A DNA stretch of 64,000 nt from Formosa undariae (GCF_042427615.1 NZ_JBHMEZ010000001.1:712435-776434); one strand, 5' to 3'; counted from the first letter of the stretch, positions 44,549 through 53,359 are shown. Translations and numbers: made by a program. Notes: generated by a model from the letters alone, not told the origin.

Positions 44549-45655
44549 CTATTTTAAAACGACACGTTTAATGCGTTGAGAGAGTCCTGTTAGTAATTCG
44601 TAAGATATTGTGTTAGCGGTTGCTGCAAACTCTTCGGCTGTTGGATAATCTCCAAAAACAATAACCTCGTCACCTTCTTGGCAGTCAATGTTTGTAATAT
44701 CAACCATAATCATATCCATACATGTATTTCCAACAATAGGTGCTTTTTGTCCGTTAATAGCGACAAATCCTTTTCCGTTCCCGTACTCTCTTCCAATACC
44801 GTCGGCGTGCCCTAGTGGCAACGTTGCGGTTGTTAAAGGAGAATCACTAATGTAACCACGATTATACCCAACACTTTCCCCAATAGGAATATGATGAATC
44901 TGAGAAATTACTGTTTTTAACGTTGTAATGGGTTTAAAGTGCGTGTTTTCTATTTCCGAGTTTCCGAAACCATACATCCCAATACCACTTCTTACCATAT
45001 CGAAATGTGCTTCGGGATAATTTAGAATTCCAGATGTATTACACATATGAAGCATTGGTTTATAAGGTAATTGATTTAAAAGTAAATCTGAAATACGTTT
45101 AAATGTTTCAATCTGCTGTATGGTAAATGCCTTTTCATTTAAATCTTCACTCGCTCCCATATGAGAAAATAATGAAGTCACTTTTATCGCTTCTGTGTGT
45201 TTTAAAATTGAAAGTATTTCAGGAATTTCTGCTTCAGAAAAACCTAAACGATTTAAACCTGTATTAAATTTTAAGTGTACTGGATATTCCTTTTGGTTTA
45301 AAACTTCTGCTGTCGCTACAAATTCTTTCAGAACTTTTAAACTGTATAAGTTTGGTTCCAAGCAATTTTCAATAAGTGTATTAAAACTTACGGCTTGAGG
45401 GTGAAGTACCAAAATAGGTGTTGTTACGCCAGATGTTCTTAGTTGTTCGCCTTCGTAAGTATAGGCCACAGCAAAGTAATCTGCGTTTAAGGTTTCTAAA
45501 TGTTTAGCAATATCTACAGCGGCGTTTCCGTAAGCATAAGACTTAACAACGGCCATAAATTTTGTAGATGAATGTATTCTAGATTTAAGGTAAGTAACAT
45601 TGTGTTCTAAAGCGTTTAAATCTATTTCTAAAAGAGTTTCCTGTGCTTTAAGCAT
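44549..45655 (-). CDS. alr: Alanine racemase
   Basis: A 368-residue PLP enzyme making D-alanine for peptidoglycan. The PLP lysine is Lys38 in MAVVKSYAYGN, where the usual KADAYGHG is slightly changed. The barrel contains VRSGIGMYGFG, and the second catalytic region has VGYNRGYISD with the catalytic tyrosine, then GNTCMDMIMVDIT. The start overlaps the end of tdk by eight bases, so the two are translationally coupled. Coupling of alr to tdk fits cell-growth genes rather than a shared pathway. Confidence 0.94.
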   Translation of the reverse strand: MLKAQETLLEIDLNALEHNVTYLKSRIHSSTKFMAVVKSYAYGNAAVDIAKHLETLNADYFAVAYTYEGEQLRTSGVTTPILVLHPQAVSFNTLIENCLEPNLYSLKVLKEFVATAEVLNQKEYPVHLKFNTGLNRLGFSEAEIPEILSILKHTEAIKVTSLFSHMGASEDLNEKAFTIQQIETFKRISDLLLNQLPYKPMLHMCNTSGILNYPEAHFDMVRSGIGMYGFGNSEIENTHFKPITTLKTVISQIHHIPIGESVGYNRGYISDSPLTTATLPLGHADGIGREYGNGKGFVAINGQKAPIVGNTCMDMIMVDITNIDCQEGDEVIVFGDYPTAEEFAATANTISYELLTGLSQRIKRVVLK

Positions 45656-46295
45656 CGGTATTTTTGGAATTTAAATCTTTTGTTTCAGTTCCGTTAATTG
45701 TGTTGTTTTTTTGTTTTTCACTGCGCATCGCTTTGTAGTATGCAGCCCGACTAAGTGGTTCGTAATTTTCGGTTTCACCAAGTAAAACCAAAGCATCGCT
45801 TTCAGCTTTTCTGTAGCTAAATTGCGCTAGGTTTCCCGTTCGTGTGCAAATGGCATGAACTTTAGTAACATATTCTGCAGTGGCCATTAAATTTGGCATA
45901 GGCCCAAACGGGTTGCCTTTAAAATCCATATCTAATCCAGCTACAATAACACGAATGCCTTTGTTGGCTAAGTCGTTACAAACACGAACAATTTCATCAT
46001 CAAAAAACTGAGCTTCGTCTATACCTACCACATCGCAGCCATCTGCAAGAATAGGAATATTTGCTGCCGCAGGAACAGGTGTAGAACGAATTTCATTGGC
46101 ATCGTGAGAGACCACCATATCTTCGTTATAACGGATATCTACCGAGGGTTTAAAAATTTCAACTTTTTGTTTGGCGAATTGCGCACGTTTAAGCCTTCGG
46201 ATTAATTCTTCGGTCTTTCCAGAGAACATTGAGCCGCAGATAACTTCAATCCAACCAAATTGTTCTTTATGATTTACTGTATTTTCGAGAAACAT
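45648..46295 (-). CDS. tdk: Thymidine kinase
   Basis: A 215-residue type II thymidine kinase phosphorylating thymidine in nucleotide salvage. The P-loop is ICGSMFSGKTEELIRRLKRA. VVGIDEAQFFDDEIV gives the Walker B and catalytic Glu. IVAGLDMDFKGNPFG and HAICTRTGNLAQFSYRK are family blocks, but only one Cys of the usual zinc site is clear. The last 25 residues are polar and specific to the group. It is the first gene of a tdk-alr pair. Confidence 0.95.
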   Translation of the reverse strand: MFLENTVNHKEQFGWIEVICGSMFSGKTEELIRRLKRAQFAKQKVEIFKPSVDIRYNEDMVVSHDANEIRSTPVPAAANIPILADGCDVVGIDEAQFFDDEIVRVCNDLANKGIRVIVAGLDMDFKGNPFGPMPNLMATAEYVTKVHAICTRTGNLAQFSYRKAESDALVLLGETENYEPLSRAAYYKAMRSEKQKNNTINGTETKDLNSKNTDA

Positions 46296-46395
46296 TTTGT
46301 AATTTTAACACTAATATTACGCAAACTTTCGTTTGTTTATAGGGATGTAAATTTATTAAAAATAAAAAGGCGAAAATAGTTTAAATTTAAAAGTT

Positions 46396-47151
46396 ATGAA
46401 GAAGAAGTTGGAATCAGAATTAATGAGTGTTGCATTAAGAGTTTTAAGGCTTGAAGGAAAGGATGATGTCGCTAAACTTCATGCAGAAACAGCTCTTCTT
46501 TTTGAAAAACTTTCTGTTTTAAAATTTCTACAAGAAAATCCTCAAGATGAAACTTTGTCTAAAGTGGATGAAACCTCTTTTTTCGATATGATTGATAATG
46601 CGTTTACTAAAAAAGTAACCGAGGTTGTTAAAGAAGAAAGTGAAGATGAAGAGTTTGTTAGAGAAGATCAAGTACAACCAGACGAAGATGCTGAAGATTT
46701 AGCAGAACCTGTCATGGAAAAAATTAAAGATATTGTTGCTCAAATGCCTCAAGAGGCAGACGCTGTAGATGATTTGTTTAGTGCTATTGCACCTGAACCT
46801 CAATATGAAAAAAATGATTTTGAAGAGATTACAGCCGATTTTAAGGTCACACCAGTGTTCGATCCTGTTGTAAATTCGACTATAACCAATGTTAAAAGAT
46901 CTTTAAACGATAAACTAAAAGGCGGTGGATTAAATATTGGATTAAATGATAAAATTGCTTTTATAAAACAATTATTTGCTGGAAGCGCAGAAGATTATGA
47001 GCGCGTTATTTCGCAGATTAATACTAGTGCCAATTTTGAAGAAGCTCGAAACTTAATTCAAAATGTCGTGAAAACCGATTATAATAATTGGGAAGGCAAA
47101 GAAGTCTTCGAAGAGCGTTTTATGTTAATAATAGAAGGGAAATTCAATTAG
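46396..47151 (+). CDS. Conserved hypothetical protein with acidic central region
   Basis: I do not recognise a named family. The protein has 251 residues and no signal peptide or membrane helix. The N-terminal 60 residues are helical (LMSVALRVLRLEGKDDVAKL). A very acidic middle (about 70-140) is rich in Glu and Asp. The C-terminal 85 residues look like a folded helical domain (SLNDKLKGGGLNIGLNDKIA, LIQNVVKTDYNNWEGKEVFE). It lies between tdk (divergent) and rsmI (same strand, 95-base gap). The fixed acidic linker suggests a scaffold or binding protein, but that is only an inference. Confidence 0.75.
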   Translation: MKKKLESELMSVALRVLRLEGKDDVAKLHAETALLFEKLSVLKFLQENPQDETLSKVDETSFFDMIDNAFTKKVTEVVKEESEDEEFVREDQVQPDEDAEDLAEPVMEKIKDIVAQMPQEADAVDDLFSAIAPEPQYEKNDFEEITADFKVTPVFDPVVNSTITNVKRSLNDKLKGGGLNIGLNDKIAFIKQLFAGSAEDYERVISQINTSANFEEARNLIQNVVKTDYNNWEGKEVFEERFMLIIEGKFN

Positions 47152-47246
47152 TTTTTCTGAAATTTGCATCTTTAATTCCTTTTAATTTTTCTTGTATTTA
47201 GCTTCAGAGTAAGAAGCTTTAAAAACATGCCGTTAATTTTCTATAC

Positions 47247-47918
47247 ATGAGCAAACTATATATTGTACCCACACCTATTGGTAATTTAGAAGATATGACC
47301 TTTAGGGCTATTCGCGTTCTTAAAGAAGCCGATTTAATATTGGCCGAAGACACAAGAACATCCGGAAAACTTCTAAAACATTTTGAGATAAATACACATT
47401 CTCAATCTCACCATATGCATAATGAGCATAAGACGGTTGAAGGACTAATACGTAAATTAAAGAGCGGAACTGTAATTGCTTTAATTAGTGATGCAGGAAC
47501 ACCAGCCATTTCCGATCCTGGATTTTTATTGACACGAGCATGTGTAGAACATGGCATCGAAGTCGATTGTTTACCGGGAGCGACAGCATTTGTACCTGCT
47601 TTGGTGAATTCTGGATTGCCTAACGATAAATTTGTGTTCGAAGGTTTTTTACCTGTGAAAAAAGGAAGGCAAACGCGTTTGTTACTTTTAGCAGAAGAAA
47701 CAAGAACCATTATTTTCTACGAATCGCCGCATAAACTTATAAAAACACTCACTCATTTTTGTGAGTTTTTTGGTGAAGATCGCCAGGTTTCAGTATCGCG
47801 CGAGTTGACAAAATTGTACGAGGAAACCATTCGTGGAACAGCAAAAGAAGTTTTAGAACATTATACCAATAAGCCTCCAAAAGGAGAAATAGTTGTCGTT
47901 GTTGGTGGAAAAAAATAA
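47247..47918 (+). CDS. rsmI: 16S rRNA (cytidine1402-2'-O)-methyltransferase
   Basis: A 223-residue SAM-dependent tetrapyrrole-methylase-fold enzyme that modifies C1402 in the decoding centre. It has the start MSKLYIVPTPIGNLEDMTFR, then LAEDTRTSGKLLKHF, ALISDAGTPAISDPGFLL and CLPGATAFVPALVNSG, and ends with KGEIVVVVGGKK. Length is at the short end because the C-terminal extension of E. coli RsmI is missing, as in many Bacteroidota. It is followed by a short cluster of unlinked small genes. Confidence 0.95.
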   Translation: MSKLYIVPTPIGNLEDMTFRAIRVLKEADLILAEDTRTSGKLLKHFEINTHSQSHHMHNEHKTVEGLIRKLKSGTVIALISDAGTPAISDPGFLLTRACVEHGIEVDCLPGATAFVPALVNSGLPNDKFVFEGFLPVKKGRQTRLLLLAEETRTIIFYESPHKLIKTLTHFCEFFGEDRQVSVSRELTKLYEETIRGTAKEVLEHYTNKPPKGEIVVVVGGKK

Positions 47919-47942
47919 GTATACACTTTTAAATATTTAAAA

Positions 47943-48287
47943 ATGACATTAGACGCATTTAAGCAAAAATTACAAAACACGCCCAAATCTATTGTGTTTT
48001 CTGACACGGTAGATACTATAGAATCAAATTACGAGTTTACTAAAACAGCCTTTACAAACGGCGAAATACATAATAAATCGGGAGAGAATTCAGGCTCTTG
48101 TAAATTGTTTGCTTTTGCAAAACTTCAAGGATTTACAAAGGAAGAAACATTATCATGCTTCGGTCAGTTTTATTACATAGATGTTTTAGGAGATTCTGAA
48201 GGTGAAGGCCATCAAAATATTAGGAATTTTATGAAGACAGGTTTCGAAGGTTTAACGTTTGAAGGAGCACCTTTAAAGTTGAAATAA
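47943..48287 (+). CDS. HopJ-family small protein
   Basis: A 114-residue protein of the HopJ family (PF08888): FSDTVDTIESNYEFTKTAFTN, GENSGSCKLFAFAKLQGFT and HQNIRNFMKTGFEGLTFEG. The family name comes from a plant pathogen effector, but members are common in free-living bacteria, and nothing here suggests a type III system. It is probably a cytoplasmic protein of unknown role. It lies 24 bases after rsmI and six before the uracil-DNA glycosylase gene, so the three may be one transcript. Confidence 0.85.
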   Translation: MTLDAFKQKLQNTPKSIVFSDTVDTIESNYEFTKTAFTNGEIHNKSGENSGSCKLFAFAKLQGFTKEETLSCFGQFYYIDVLGDSEGEGHQNIRNFMKTGFEGLTFEGAPLKLK

Positions 48288-48293
48288 GTATTT

Positions 48294-48863
48294 ATGGATG
48301 CGCTTTTACATGAGATTAAGCAATGCACCATTTGTGCAGACGCTTTGCCTTTAGGTCCGCATCCTATTGTTACCGCGCATCCAGATTCTAAGATTATAAT
48401 TGTTGGTCAGGCGCCAGGATTAAAAGTGCATAATTCTGGAATTCCTTGGAACGACGCTAGCGGAAAGCGATTAAGAACGTGGTTAAATGTCACCGAAGAT
48501 CAGTTTTACAACACCAAGAATTTTGCCATTATACCTATGGGATTTTGTTATCCTGGTAAAGGTAAAAGTGGCGATTTACCGCCAAGACCTGAATGTGCAC
48601 CTCAATGGCATGCCGCGTTATTAGATAAAATACCGCAGGTAAAACTTGTGATTTTAATTGGGAATTATGCTCAGAAATATTATCTAAAAGCAGACGTTGG
48701 AACGAATCTAACTGAAACCGTTTCCAACTTCGAATCGTATTTACCTACCTATTTCCCGATTCCGCACCCGTCACCACGAAACCGATTTTGGTTGTCTAAA
48801 AATCCGTGGTTTGAAGCATCAGTTGTGCCTGAATTACAAAAAAAGGTACATGATATTCTATAA
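48294..48863 (+). CDS. Uracil-DNA glycosylase family protein
   Basis: A 189-residue enzyme of the uracil-DNA glycosylase superfamily. The active-site motifs are IIVGQAPGLKVHNSGIPWND near the N-terminus and PHPSPRNRFW near the C-terminus. Cys11, Cys14, Cys85 and Cys101 are spaced as in glycosylases that hold a 4Fe-4S cluster (family 4/5 type), and this arrangement is visible in the sequence. It would remove uracil or deaminated bases from DNA. It is probably co-transcribed with the HopJ-family gene. Confidence 0.88.
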   Translation: MDALLHEIKQCTICADALPLGPHPIVTAHPDSKIIIVGQAPGLKVHNSGIPWNDASGKRLRTWLNVTEDQFYNTKNFAIIPMGFCYPGKGKSGDLPPRPECAPQWHAALLDKIPQVKLVILIGNYAQKYYLKADVGTNLTETVSNFESYLPTYFPIPHPSPRNRFWLSKNPWFEASVVPELQKKVHDIL

Positions 48864-48867
48864 AATC

Positions 48868-49062
48868 TTATTCTTCGATATCAAATAAATATTCAACAGT
48901 TACATCGAAAAATCGTGCCATTTTAATGGCTAAGATTACTGAGGGGTTGAATTTGTTATTTTCGATAGCATGAATAGTTTGTCTGGAAACTTGCAGTTTA
49001 TTGGCTAAATCTGCTTGGGTTAAATTGTGTCTTGCACGCTCTACTTTTATGAGGTTCTTCAT
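48868..49062 (-). CDS. Small Xre-family HTH regulator
   Basis: 64 residues from ATG 49062; the longer frame begins inside the gene upstream. It is an Xre/Cro-type helix-turn-helix with KVERARHNLTQADLANKLQV and SRQTIHAIENNKFNPSV, ending TVEYLFDIEE. It shares one base with the stop of the preceding membrane protein (TAATG), so they are translationally coupled. The standalone HTH plus membrane protein arrangement is a known pattern for small regulators of the MazE/YozG-like type, in which the membrane protein is often a DUF of unknown role. Target unknown. Confidence 0.9.
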   Translation of the reverse strand: MKNLIKVERARHNLTQADLANKLQVSRQTIHAIENNKFNPSVILAIKMARFFDVTVEYLFDIEE

Positions 49063-49538
49063 TAATACAGTCGTTTTTTTATGGAAAATATAAAGAGGAA
49101 TAGGATGATATAAAAGCATAGAAAATAATCCAAAGGCATATTTAGGTTTCCTTTGAAGGAATAAATTGTAAGTGAGAATAATAAAAATATTAAAATAGAA
49201 ATCTGAAATGAGTCTGCTCGTAACTTATTTATATAATCGTCTTCAATCTTTTCCTTGGAAATCATATAAATAATTAGTCCAATAATGCTTAAAATATTAA
49301 ATAAATGCATGAGTTCACTTCCAAAATAATTTGAAATTTTATGTGTTTTTAAATTTGGTTGGATTTTTTCCAATTGATTATCAAGAGAGACTTCAACTTG
49401 TGCTTTTGGACTACTATATACACGAGCGCCGTCATTTATGCCGTCCATAACACCATCCATTGCACTCGGTAGAGCAAATGCAATAAAGATAATAATGCCT
49501 AGTTTTTTACACCAATTGGGTAGTATTTGTATATTCAT
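49062..49538 (-). CDS. Four-helix hypothetical membrane protein coupled to HTH regulator
   Basis: A 158-residue protein with about four hydrophobic segments: residues 10-28 (LGIIIFIAFALPSAMDGVMD), 80-98, 115-134 and 140-155. Between the first two is a soluble stretch, probably outside (SPKAQVEVSLDNQLEKIQPN). I do not recognise a family. It is translated just before the HTH protein with overlapping codons, so the pair may be a membrane sensor and its DNA-binding partner. The promoter is probably near a CAAATATA box (minus-strand TATATTTG, 49584-49591). Confidence 0.75.
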   Translation of the reverse strand: MNIQILPNWCKKLGIIIFIAFALPSAMDGVMDGINDGARVYSSPKAQVEVSLDNQLEKIQPNLKTHKISNYFGSELMHLFNILSIIGLIIYMISKEKIEDDYINKLRADSFQISILIFLLFSLTIYSFKGNLNMPLDYFLCFYIILFLFIFSIKKRLY

Positions 49539-50095
49539 ATTCTATTATTTTTATATAAAAGTATATAATACTTTACATTTAATCAAATATAATAGAAAAA
49601 TAAATATTGTGAAATCAAATTTATTTAGTGAATTTCTAGACGATTTTCAGCCAAATATGCTGATTTTATTGAATAAATGAGAAGGAAAAAACATATCGGA
49701 ATTTTGATGTTTTAATGACTTAAATTGAGGGGTTTACAATTTCAGAGAATATGTGGCGGTAAACAGGTTTTTGGCCTATCGAAAATTTATCGTAAAATTT
49801 GAAGTGAAAACACCGTGGAATTTTAGGCTGTATGAGCTAAACGGATATTTATAATTATCTATAATTTTAATAGCGAGTTCCTGAAATTTAGGTGGCAAAC
49901 GATAAATTTAGATAAAGATTCGTAAGCCTAGATTTTTTTTGGTTCGTTTTTTCATCAATGGAAAAAATGAACGGATACTCTATAATTAAAAATCAAATTT
50001 GCGTTAGTGATTGCAGTGGCATCCTTTTATAGTTTTTTGGGACCATAAAAGATACAACGGAAAGCGCCCCCCAAAAGGGGAACGCCCAAAACCGT
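49539..50095. other. 557-bp intergenic stretch without genes
   Basis: The left part holds the promoter of the minus-strand membrane gene (TATATTTG on the minus strand at 49584-49591). The middle (49620-49990) looks like decayed coding or repeat DNA, with stops in all frames. The right part is copy A of a dispersed intergenic element (50001-50087). Confidence 0.5.
50001..50087. repeat. Dispersed intergenic element, copy A
   Basis: The plus strand reads TGCAGTGGCATCCTTTTAT, a T-rich bend, CATAAAAGATACAACGGAAAG, then CCCC, AAAA and GGGGAACGCCC. It matches copy B (30113-30197, opposite strand) in order and in the hairpin ATCCTTTTAT against ATAAAAGAT. Confidence 0.65.
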
Positions 50096-50686
50096 TTAAA
50101 GATGTTTACCTTTTTCCCAACCGTGTTTTCCTAAATGCTGTTCACCGCTTTCTATAGCGTCATTTTCCAAAGTGGTTCCCATACTGTCGTTCCAACGGTT
50201 TAAATATCCGAAAAGGGAAATAACGCCTAACATTTCTACAATTTCGCCTTCGTCCCAATAGGTGTTTAATCGCTTTTTTAAAGTGTCGTCTACAGCATTC
50301 GGTATTTGAGATGCTGCCAAACTAAAATCTAAAGCAACACGTTCGGCCTCGCTAAATGCAGGATGGGTGCGATACTCCCAAACGTTATCGAGTTGCTCTT
50401 GTTCGGCTCCATAGCGCTCTGCGGCACGAATGGCGTGTGCTTGGCAATAGCGACACCCTGCGGCATTACTACTAACCCAAGCAATAAGCCGTTTTAAAGC
50501 AGAAGTTACGCGACCTTCGTTGGTCATCACGGCTTTGTTTAAATTAATAAAGGCTTTACTTATGGTTGGTCGGTGCTGCATGGTTAAAACCGAGTTCGGG
50601 CAAAAGCCAAGGGTTTCGTTAAAAAAGGTGGCTAATTCTTGAGTTTCTTGATCGTGGTCGGGAGATAATGGTGTTATTAGTGGCAT
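50096..50686 (-). CDS. Carboxymuconolactone decarboxylase/AhpD-like protein
   Basis: A 196-residue protein of the alkylhydroperoxidase/carboxymuconolactone decarboxylase family. The redox motif is NAAGCRYCQAHAIRAAERYG, a CxxC followed by His, which is the AhpD-type catalytic site. Other features are FNETLGFCPNSVLTMQHRP and a helix-rich C-terminus (YWDEGEIVEMLGVISLFGYL). It probably reduces organic peroxides. It is divergent from the OsmC gene at short distance (58 bases), which fits two peroxide-defence genes facing a shared promoter region. Confidence 0.88.
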   Translation of the reverse strand: MPLITPLSPDHDQETQELATFFNETLGFCPNSVLTMQHRPTISKAFINLNKAVMTNEGRVTSALKRLIAWVSSNAAGCRYCQAHAIRAAERYGAEQEQLDNVWEYRTHPAFSEAERVALDFSLAASQIPNAVDDTLKKRLNTYWDEGEIVEMLGVISLFGYLNRWNDSMGTTLENDAIESGEQHLGKHGWEKGKHL

Positions 50687-50744
50687 TCTATTCTTAATTT
50701 TAGTCGTATTTTTGAAGTATCAATTAACGAAAAATAATGCAATT

Positions 50745-51167
50745 ATGACGCATCTTGTTACAACGCAATGGAAAAAAAATGTGCAATTCGAGTCAGATAA
50801 TCCAAGCGGAAAATCTGTATTAATAGATCTAGGAGCAGACAACGGAGGGAAAGGCGATGGCTTGCGTCCGAAAGCATTAATGCTAACGGCACTTGCGGGG
50901 TGTTCTGGAGTAGATATTACACCAATGTTAGAAAAAATGAAGGTTGATATAGACGATTTTAAAATCGTAATCGAAGGTCATTTAACCGAAGAACACCCAA
51001 AATATTACCATCTTGTTACTGTAGATTACCATTTTTATGGAACAGAATTAAATGAAACAAAAATTAAAAGAGCGGTAGATTTATCTGTTGATAAATACTG
51101 TGGCGTTATGGAAATGTTTCGTCGTTTTGCAGAGGTAAAAGTTGAATCTCATTATCATACTAAATAA
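50745..51167 (+). CDS. OsmC-family peroxiredoxin-like protein
   Basis: 140 residues from ATG 50745, chosen over a TTG start 11 codons upstream. OsmC/Ohr family features are GLRPKALMLTALAGCSGVDI with the first reactive Cys and VDKYCGVMEMFRRFAEV with the second. The two cysteines sit in helices at the dimer interface and reduce organic hydroperoxides. The neighbour on the opposite strand is an AhpD-like gene, so the two may respond to the same stress. The exact OsmC or Ohr subgroup is not certain. Confidence 0.9.
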   Translation: MTHLVTTQWKKNVQFESDNPSGKSVLIDLGADNGGKGDGLRPKALMLTALAGCSGVDITPMLEKMKVDIDDFKIVIEGHLTEEHPKYYHLVTVDYHFYGTELNETKIKRAVDLSVDKYCGVMEMFRRFAEVKVESHYHTK

Positions 51168-51187
51168 ATCATTACCGATTACAAACT

Positions 51188-52876
51188 ATGCGTTGGACCA
51201 TAAAACCAAAACCAGAATCTCAAAAAGTTAAAACGTTACAAGAGGCACTTCATGTAGACGAACTTACTGCGTCGTTGTTAATACAGCGAGGCATTGAAAC
51301 GTTCGAAGAAGCGAAGTCTTTCTTTAGACCAGATCTTAGCGAATTACACGATCCGTTTTTAATGAAAGACATGGATCGTGCAGTAGCGCGTATAGAACAA
51401 GCTTTAGAAGCTGGCGAGAATATTATGGTTTATGGCGATTATGATGTCGACGGAACCACTTCTGTGGCATTAATGAGTTCGTATTTACGAACACGTCAGG
51501 AGAATGTAGTGACTTATATTCCGGATCGTTACGACGAAGGTTATGGCGTGTCTTTTAAAGGCATCGACTTTGCGCACGATAACGATTTTACACTTATAGT
51601 GGCGTTAGACTGTGGTATAAAAGCAATCGATAAAGTGGCATATGCCAAAGAAAAAGGCATCGATTTTATTATTTGCGATCACCACCGGCCAGGAGATGCT
51701 ATTCCAGATGCAGCCGCAGTTCTGGATCCTAAACGTGACGATTGCGAGTATCCATATAAAGAATTATGTGGTTGTGGGGTTGGGTTTAAACTCATTCAGG
51801 CCTTATCTTCTAAACAAGGTTTTACTATCGAAGATTTAGGAGAGTATCTAGATTTAGTCGCTACGGCAATTGGAGCGGATATTGTACCAATTACGGGTGA
51901 GAATAGAATTTTGGCCTATTACGGACTTCAAGTTATTAATGATAATCCGAGACCAGGCATTAAAGCGATTTTAAATCAAGTAGATAAAACCGAGTTTACC
52001 ATTACCGATGTCGTTTTTATTGTTGCACCTAGAATTAATGCTGCCGGGCGCATGAAGCATGGAACCTATGCTGTGCAATTGCTTACAGAAATGGACGAAA
52101 AGCAAGCGGAAACGTATGCTGCCGAAATTGAAAGTTTTAATTTAGACCGTCGAGAAACCGATAAAGAAATCACGATTCAAGCTTTAAATCAGATTGAAGA
52201 ACGTAGCGAGCAAGATCGCGTAACCTCTGTCGTTTTTCAAGAAGACTGGCATAAAGGGGTTATAGGTATTGTGGCTTCAAGACTTATAGAAACCTATTAC
52301 AGACCCACATTAGTGTTTACTAAAAGTGGCGATAAATTAGCAGCTTCTGCTCGTTCTGTCGTTGGTTTCGATGTGTATAATGCTTTGGAAGCTTGTAGCG
52401 AACATATCGAACAATTTGGTGGACATAAATACGCAGCAGGATTAACATTACTTCCTGAGAATTACGAGGCTTTTAAACAGGCTTTCGAGGATGTGGTATC
52501 CAGCACAATCGATCCGAAATTATTATCTCCAGAAATTAAAATAGAGGCCAATATAACTTTAGAACATATTACTCCTAAATTTTTTAGAATTTTGAAACAG
52601 TTTGCACCTTTTGGTCCAGGGAATATGATGCCAGTTTTTATGACTGAAGATGTGGTCGATACTGGATATGGAAAATGTGTTGGGAAAGAAGAAGATCATT
52701 TACGGATAACCGTGAAGCAACCCAATGTAAATCCTATTGTTTGTATTGGTTTTGGATTGGGAAAAAAGATTGATTCAGTCTCTTCGAAAGTGCCTTTTAG
52801 TATTGTGTATTCTATAGATGAAAATCATTGGAATGGTGTAACAAGTCTGCAATTGAAACTTAGAGATTTAAAATAA
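51188..52876 (+). CDS. recJ: Single-stranded-DNA exonuclease RecJ
   Basis: A 562-residue 5'-3' exonuclease for mismatch repair, base excision and recombination. The DHH-phosphoesterase motifs are visible: VYGDYDVDGTTSVALMSSY, YVTDxxDEGYG-like YIPDRYDEGYG, ALDCGIKA, ICDHHRPGD and GPDAAAVLDPKRDD-like text, then the DHHA1 domain with GRMKHGTYAVQLL, ASRLIETYYRPTLVF, GGHKYAAGLTL, and the OB-fold tail ending LQLKLRDLK. It is normal in length and lies 20 bases after the OsmC gene. Confidence 0.96.
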   Translation: MRWTIKPKPESQKVKTLQEALHVDELTASLLIQRGIETFEEAKSFFRPDLSELHDPFLMKDMDRAVARIEQALEAGENIMVYGDYDVDGTTSVALMSSYLRTRQENVVTYIPDRYDEGYGVSFKGIDFAHDNDFTLIVALDCGIKAIDKVAYAKEKGIDFIICDHHRPGDAIPDAAAVLDPKRDDCEYPYKELCGCGVGFKLIQALSSKQGFTIEDLGEYLDLVATAIGADIVPITGENRILAYYGLQVINDNPRPGIKAILNQVDKTEFTITDVVFIVAPRINAAGRMKHGTYAVQLLTEMDEKQAETYAAEIESFNLDRRETDKEITIQALNQIEERSEQDRVTSVVFQEDWHKGVIGIVASRLIETYYRPTLVFTKSGDKLAASARSVVGFDVYNALEACSEHIEQFGGHKYAAGLTLLPENYEAFKQAFEDVVSSTIDPKLLSPEIKIEANITLEHITPKFFRILKQFAPFGPGNMMPVFMTEDVVDTGYGKCVGKEEDHLRITVKQPNVNPIVCIGFGLGKKIDSVSSKVPFSIVYSIDENHWNGVTSLQLKLRDLK

Positions 52877-52938
52877 AATTATATTTATTTAGATTAAATA
52901 TAAATAATAACTATTTTAGTGGTTGAAAAGCAATCGCT

Positions 52939-53298
52939 ATGGATCAAGACATCAATAAAATATACCATAATGCATTCGGAGTTTCTTTTATTTGGAAGGT
53001 CGAAGCTCCCAAAAAACAATCTCCTAAAATTCAGATTATTTTTCGTGATATGGGGTTTTATCTCACCTATAGTGAAATAGTTCAGTTTCAGAAACAGATT
53101 AGATATGTGCAATCTGAAAATCCTTGCGCCTGTTGTAAAAACAAAGACCGTAGCCGATCTATGTTATTAAAAACACCTTGTAATCAAGTCGATTTGGCAA
53201 TAAATGCTTTAGAATTGCGAGATATAAACGATTTAATTAATGGTACGCTGTTTCATTTAGAGTTGGATGATTACGTGAATGAAATTTGTAAGAATTAA
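52939..53298 (+). CDS. Conserved hypothetical protein with cysteine pair
   Basis: A 119-residue protein with no signal peptide or membrane helix. I do not recognise the family with confidence. The middle has a small cysteine cluster (NPCACCKNKDRSRSMLL, then TPCNQVD), which could bind a metal or a disulfide partner. The N-terminal half is a beta-rich region (FGVSFIWKVEAPKKQ, PKIQIIFRDMGFYLTYSE). It sits between recJ and an MFS transporter gene and is probably translated alone. Function unknown. Confidence 0.7.
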   Translation: MDQDINKIYHNAFGVSFIWKVEAPKKQSPKIQIIFRDMGFYLTYSEIVQFQKQIRYVQSENPCACCKNKDRSRSMLLKTPCNQVDLAINALELRDINDLINGTLFHLELDDYVNEICKN

Positions 53299-53334
53299 AA
53301 TGATTATCAGAATTTTTTAAAACGGTCACTTTTG

Positions 53335-53342
53335 TACATTTG
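53335..53342 (+). promoter_or_regulatory. Candidate -7 box (TACATTTG) for MFS gene
   Basis: A TAnnTTTG match 17 bases before the start codon at 53360, giving a short leader. The -33 region lacks a clear TTG. Confidence 0.5.
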
Positions 53343-53359
53343 CGGCAACCCAACCACTT

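Noticed and set aside
47943..48287. Type III effector and virulence reading of the HopJ-family protein
   Set aside because: No type III secretion genes and a housekeeping neighbourhood; the name is historical.
49438..49680. An 80-codon plus-strand frame opposite the HTH/membrane pair
   Set aside because: It lies on the opposite strand of a better-supported coding region and shows no family features.
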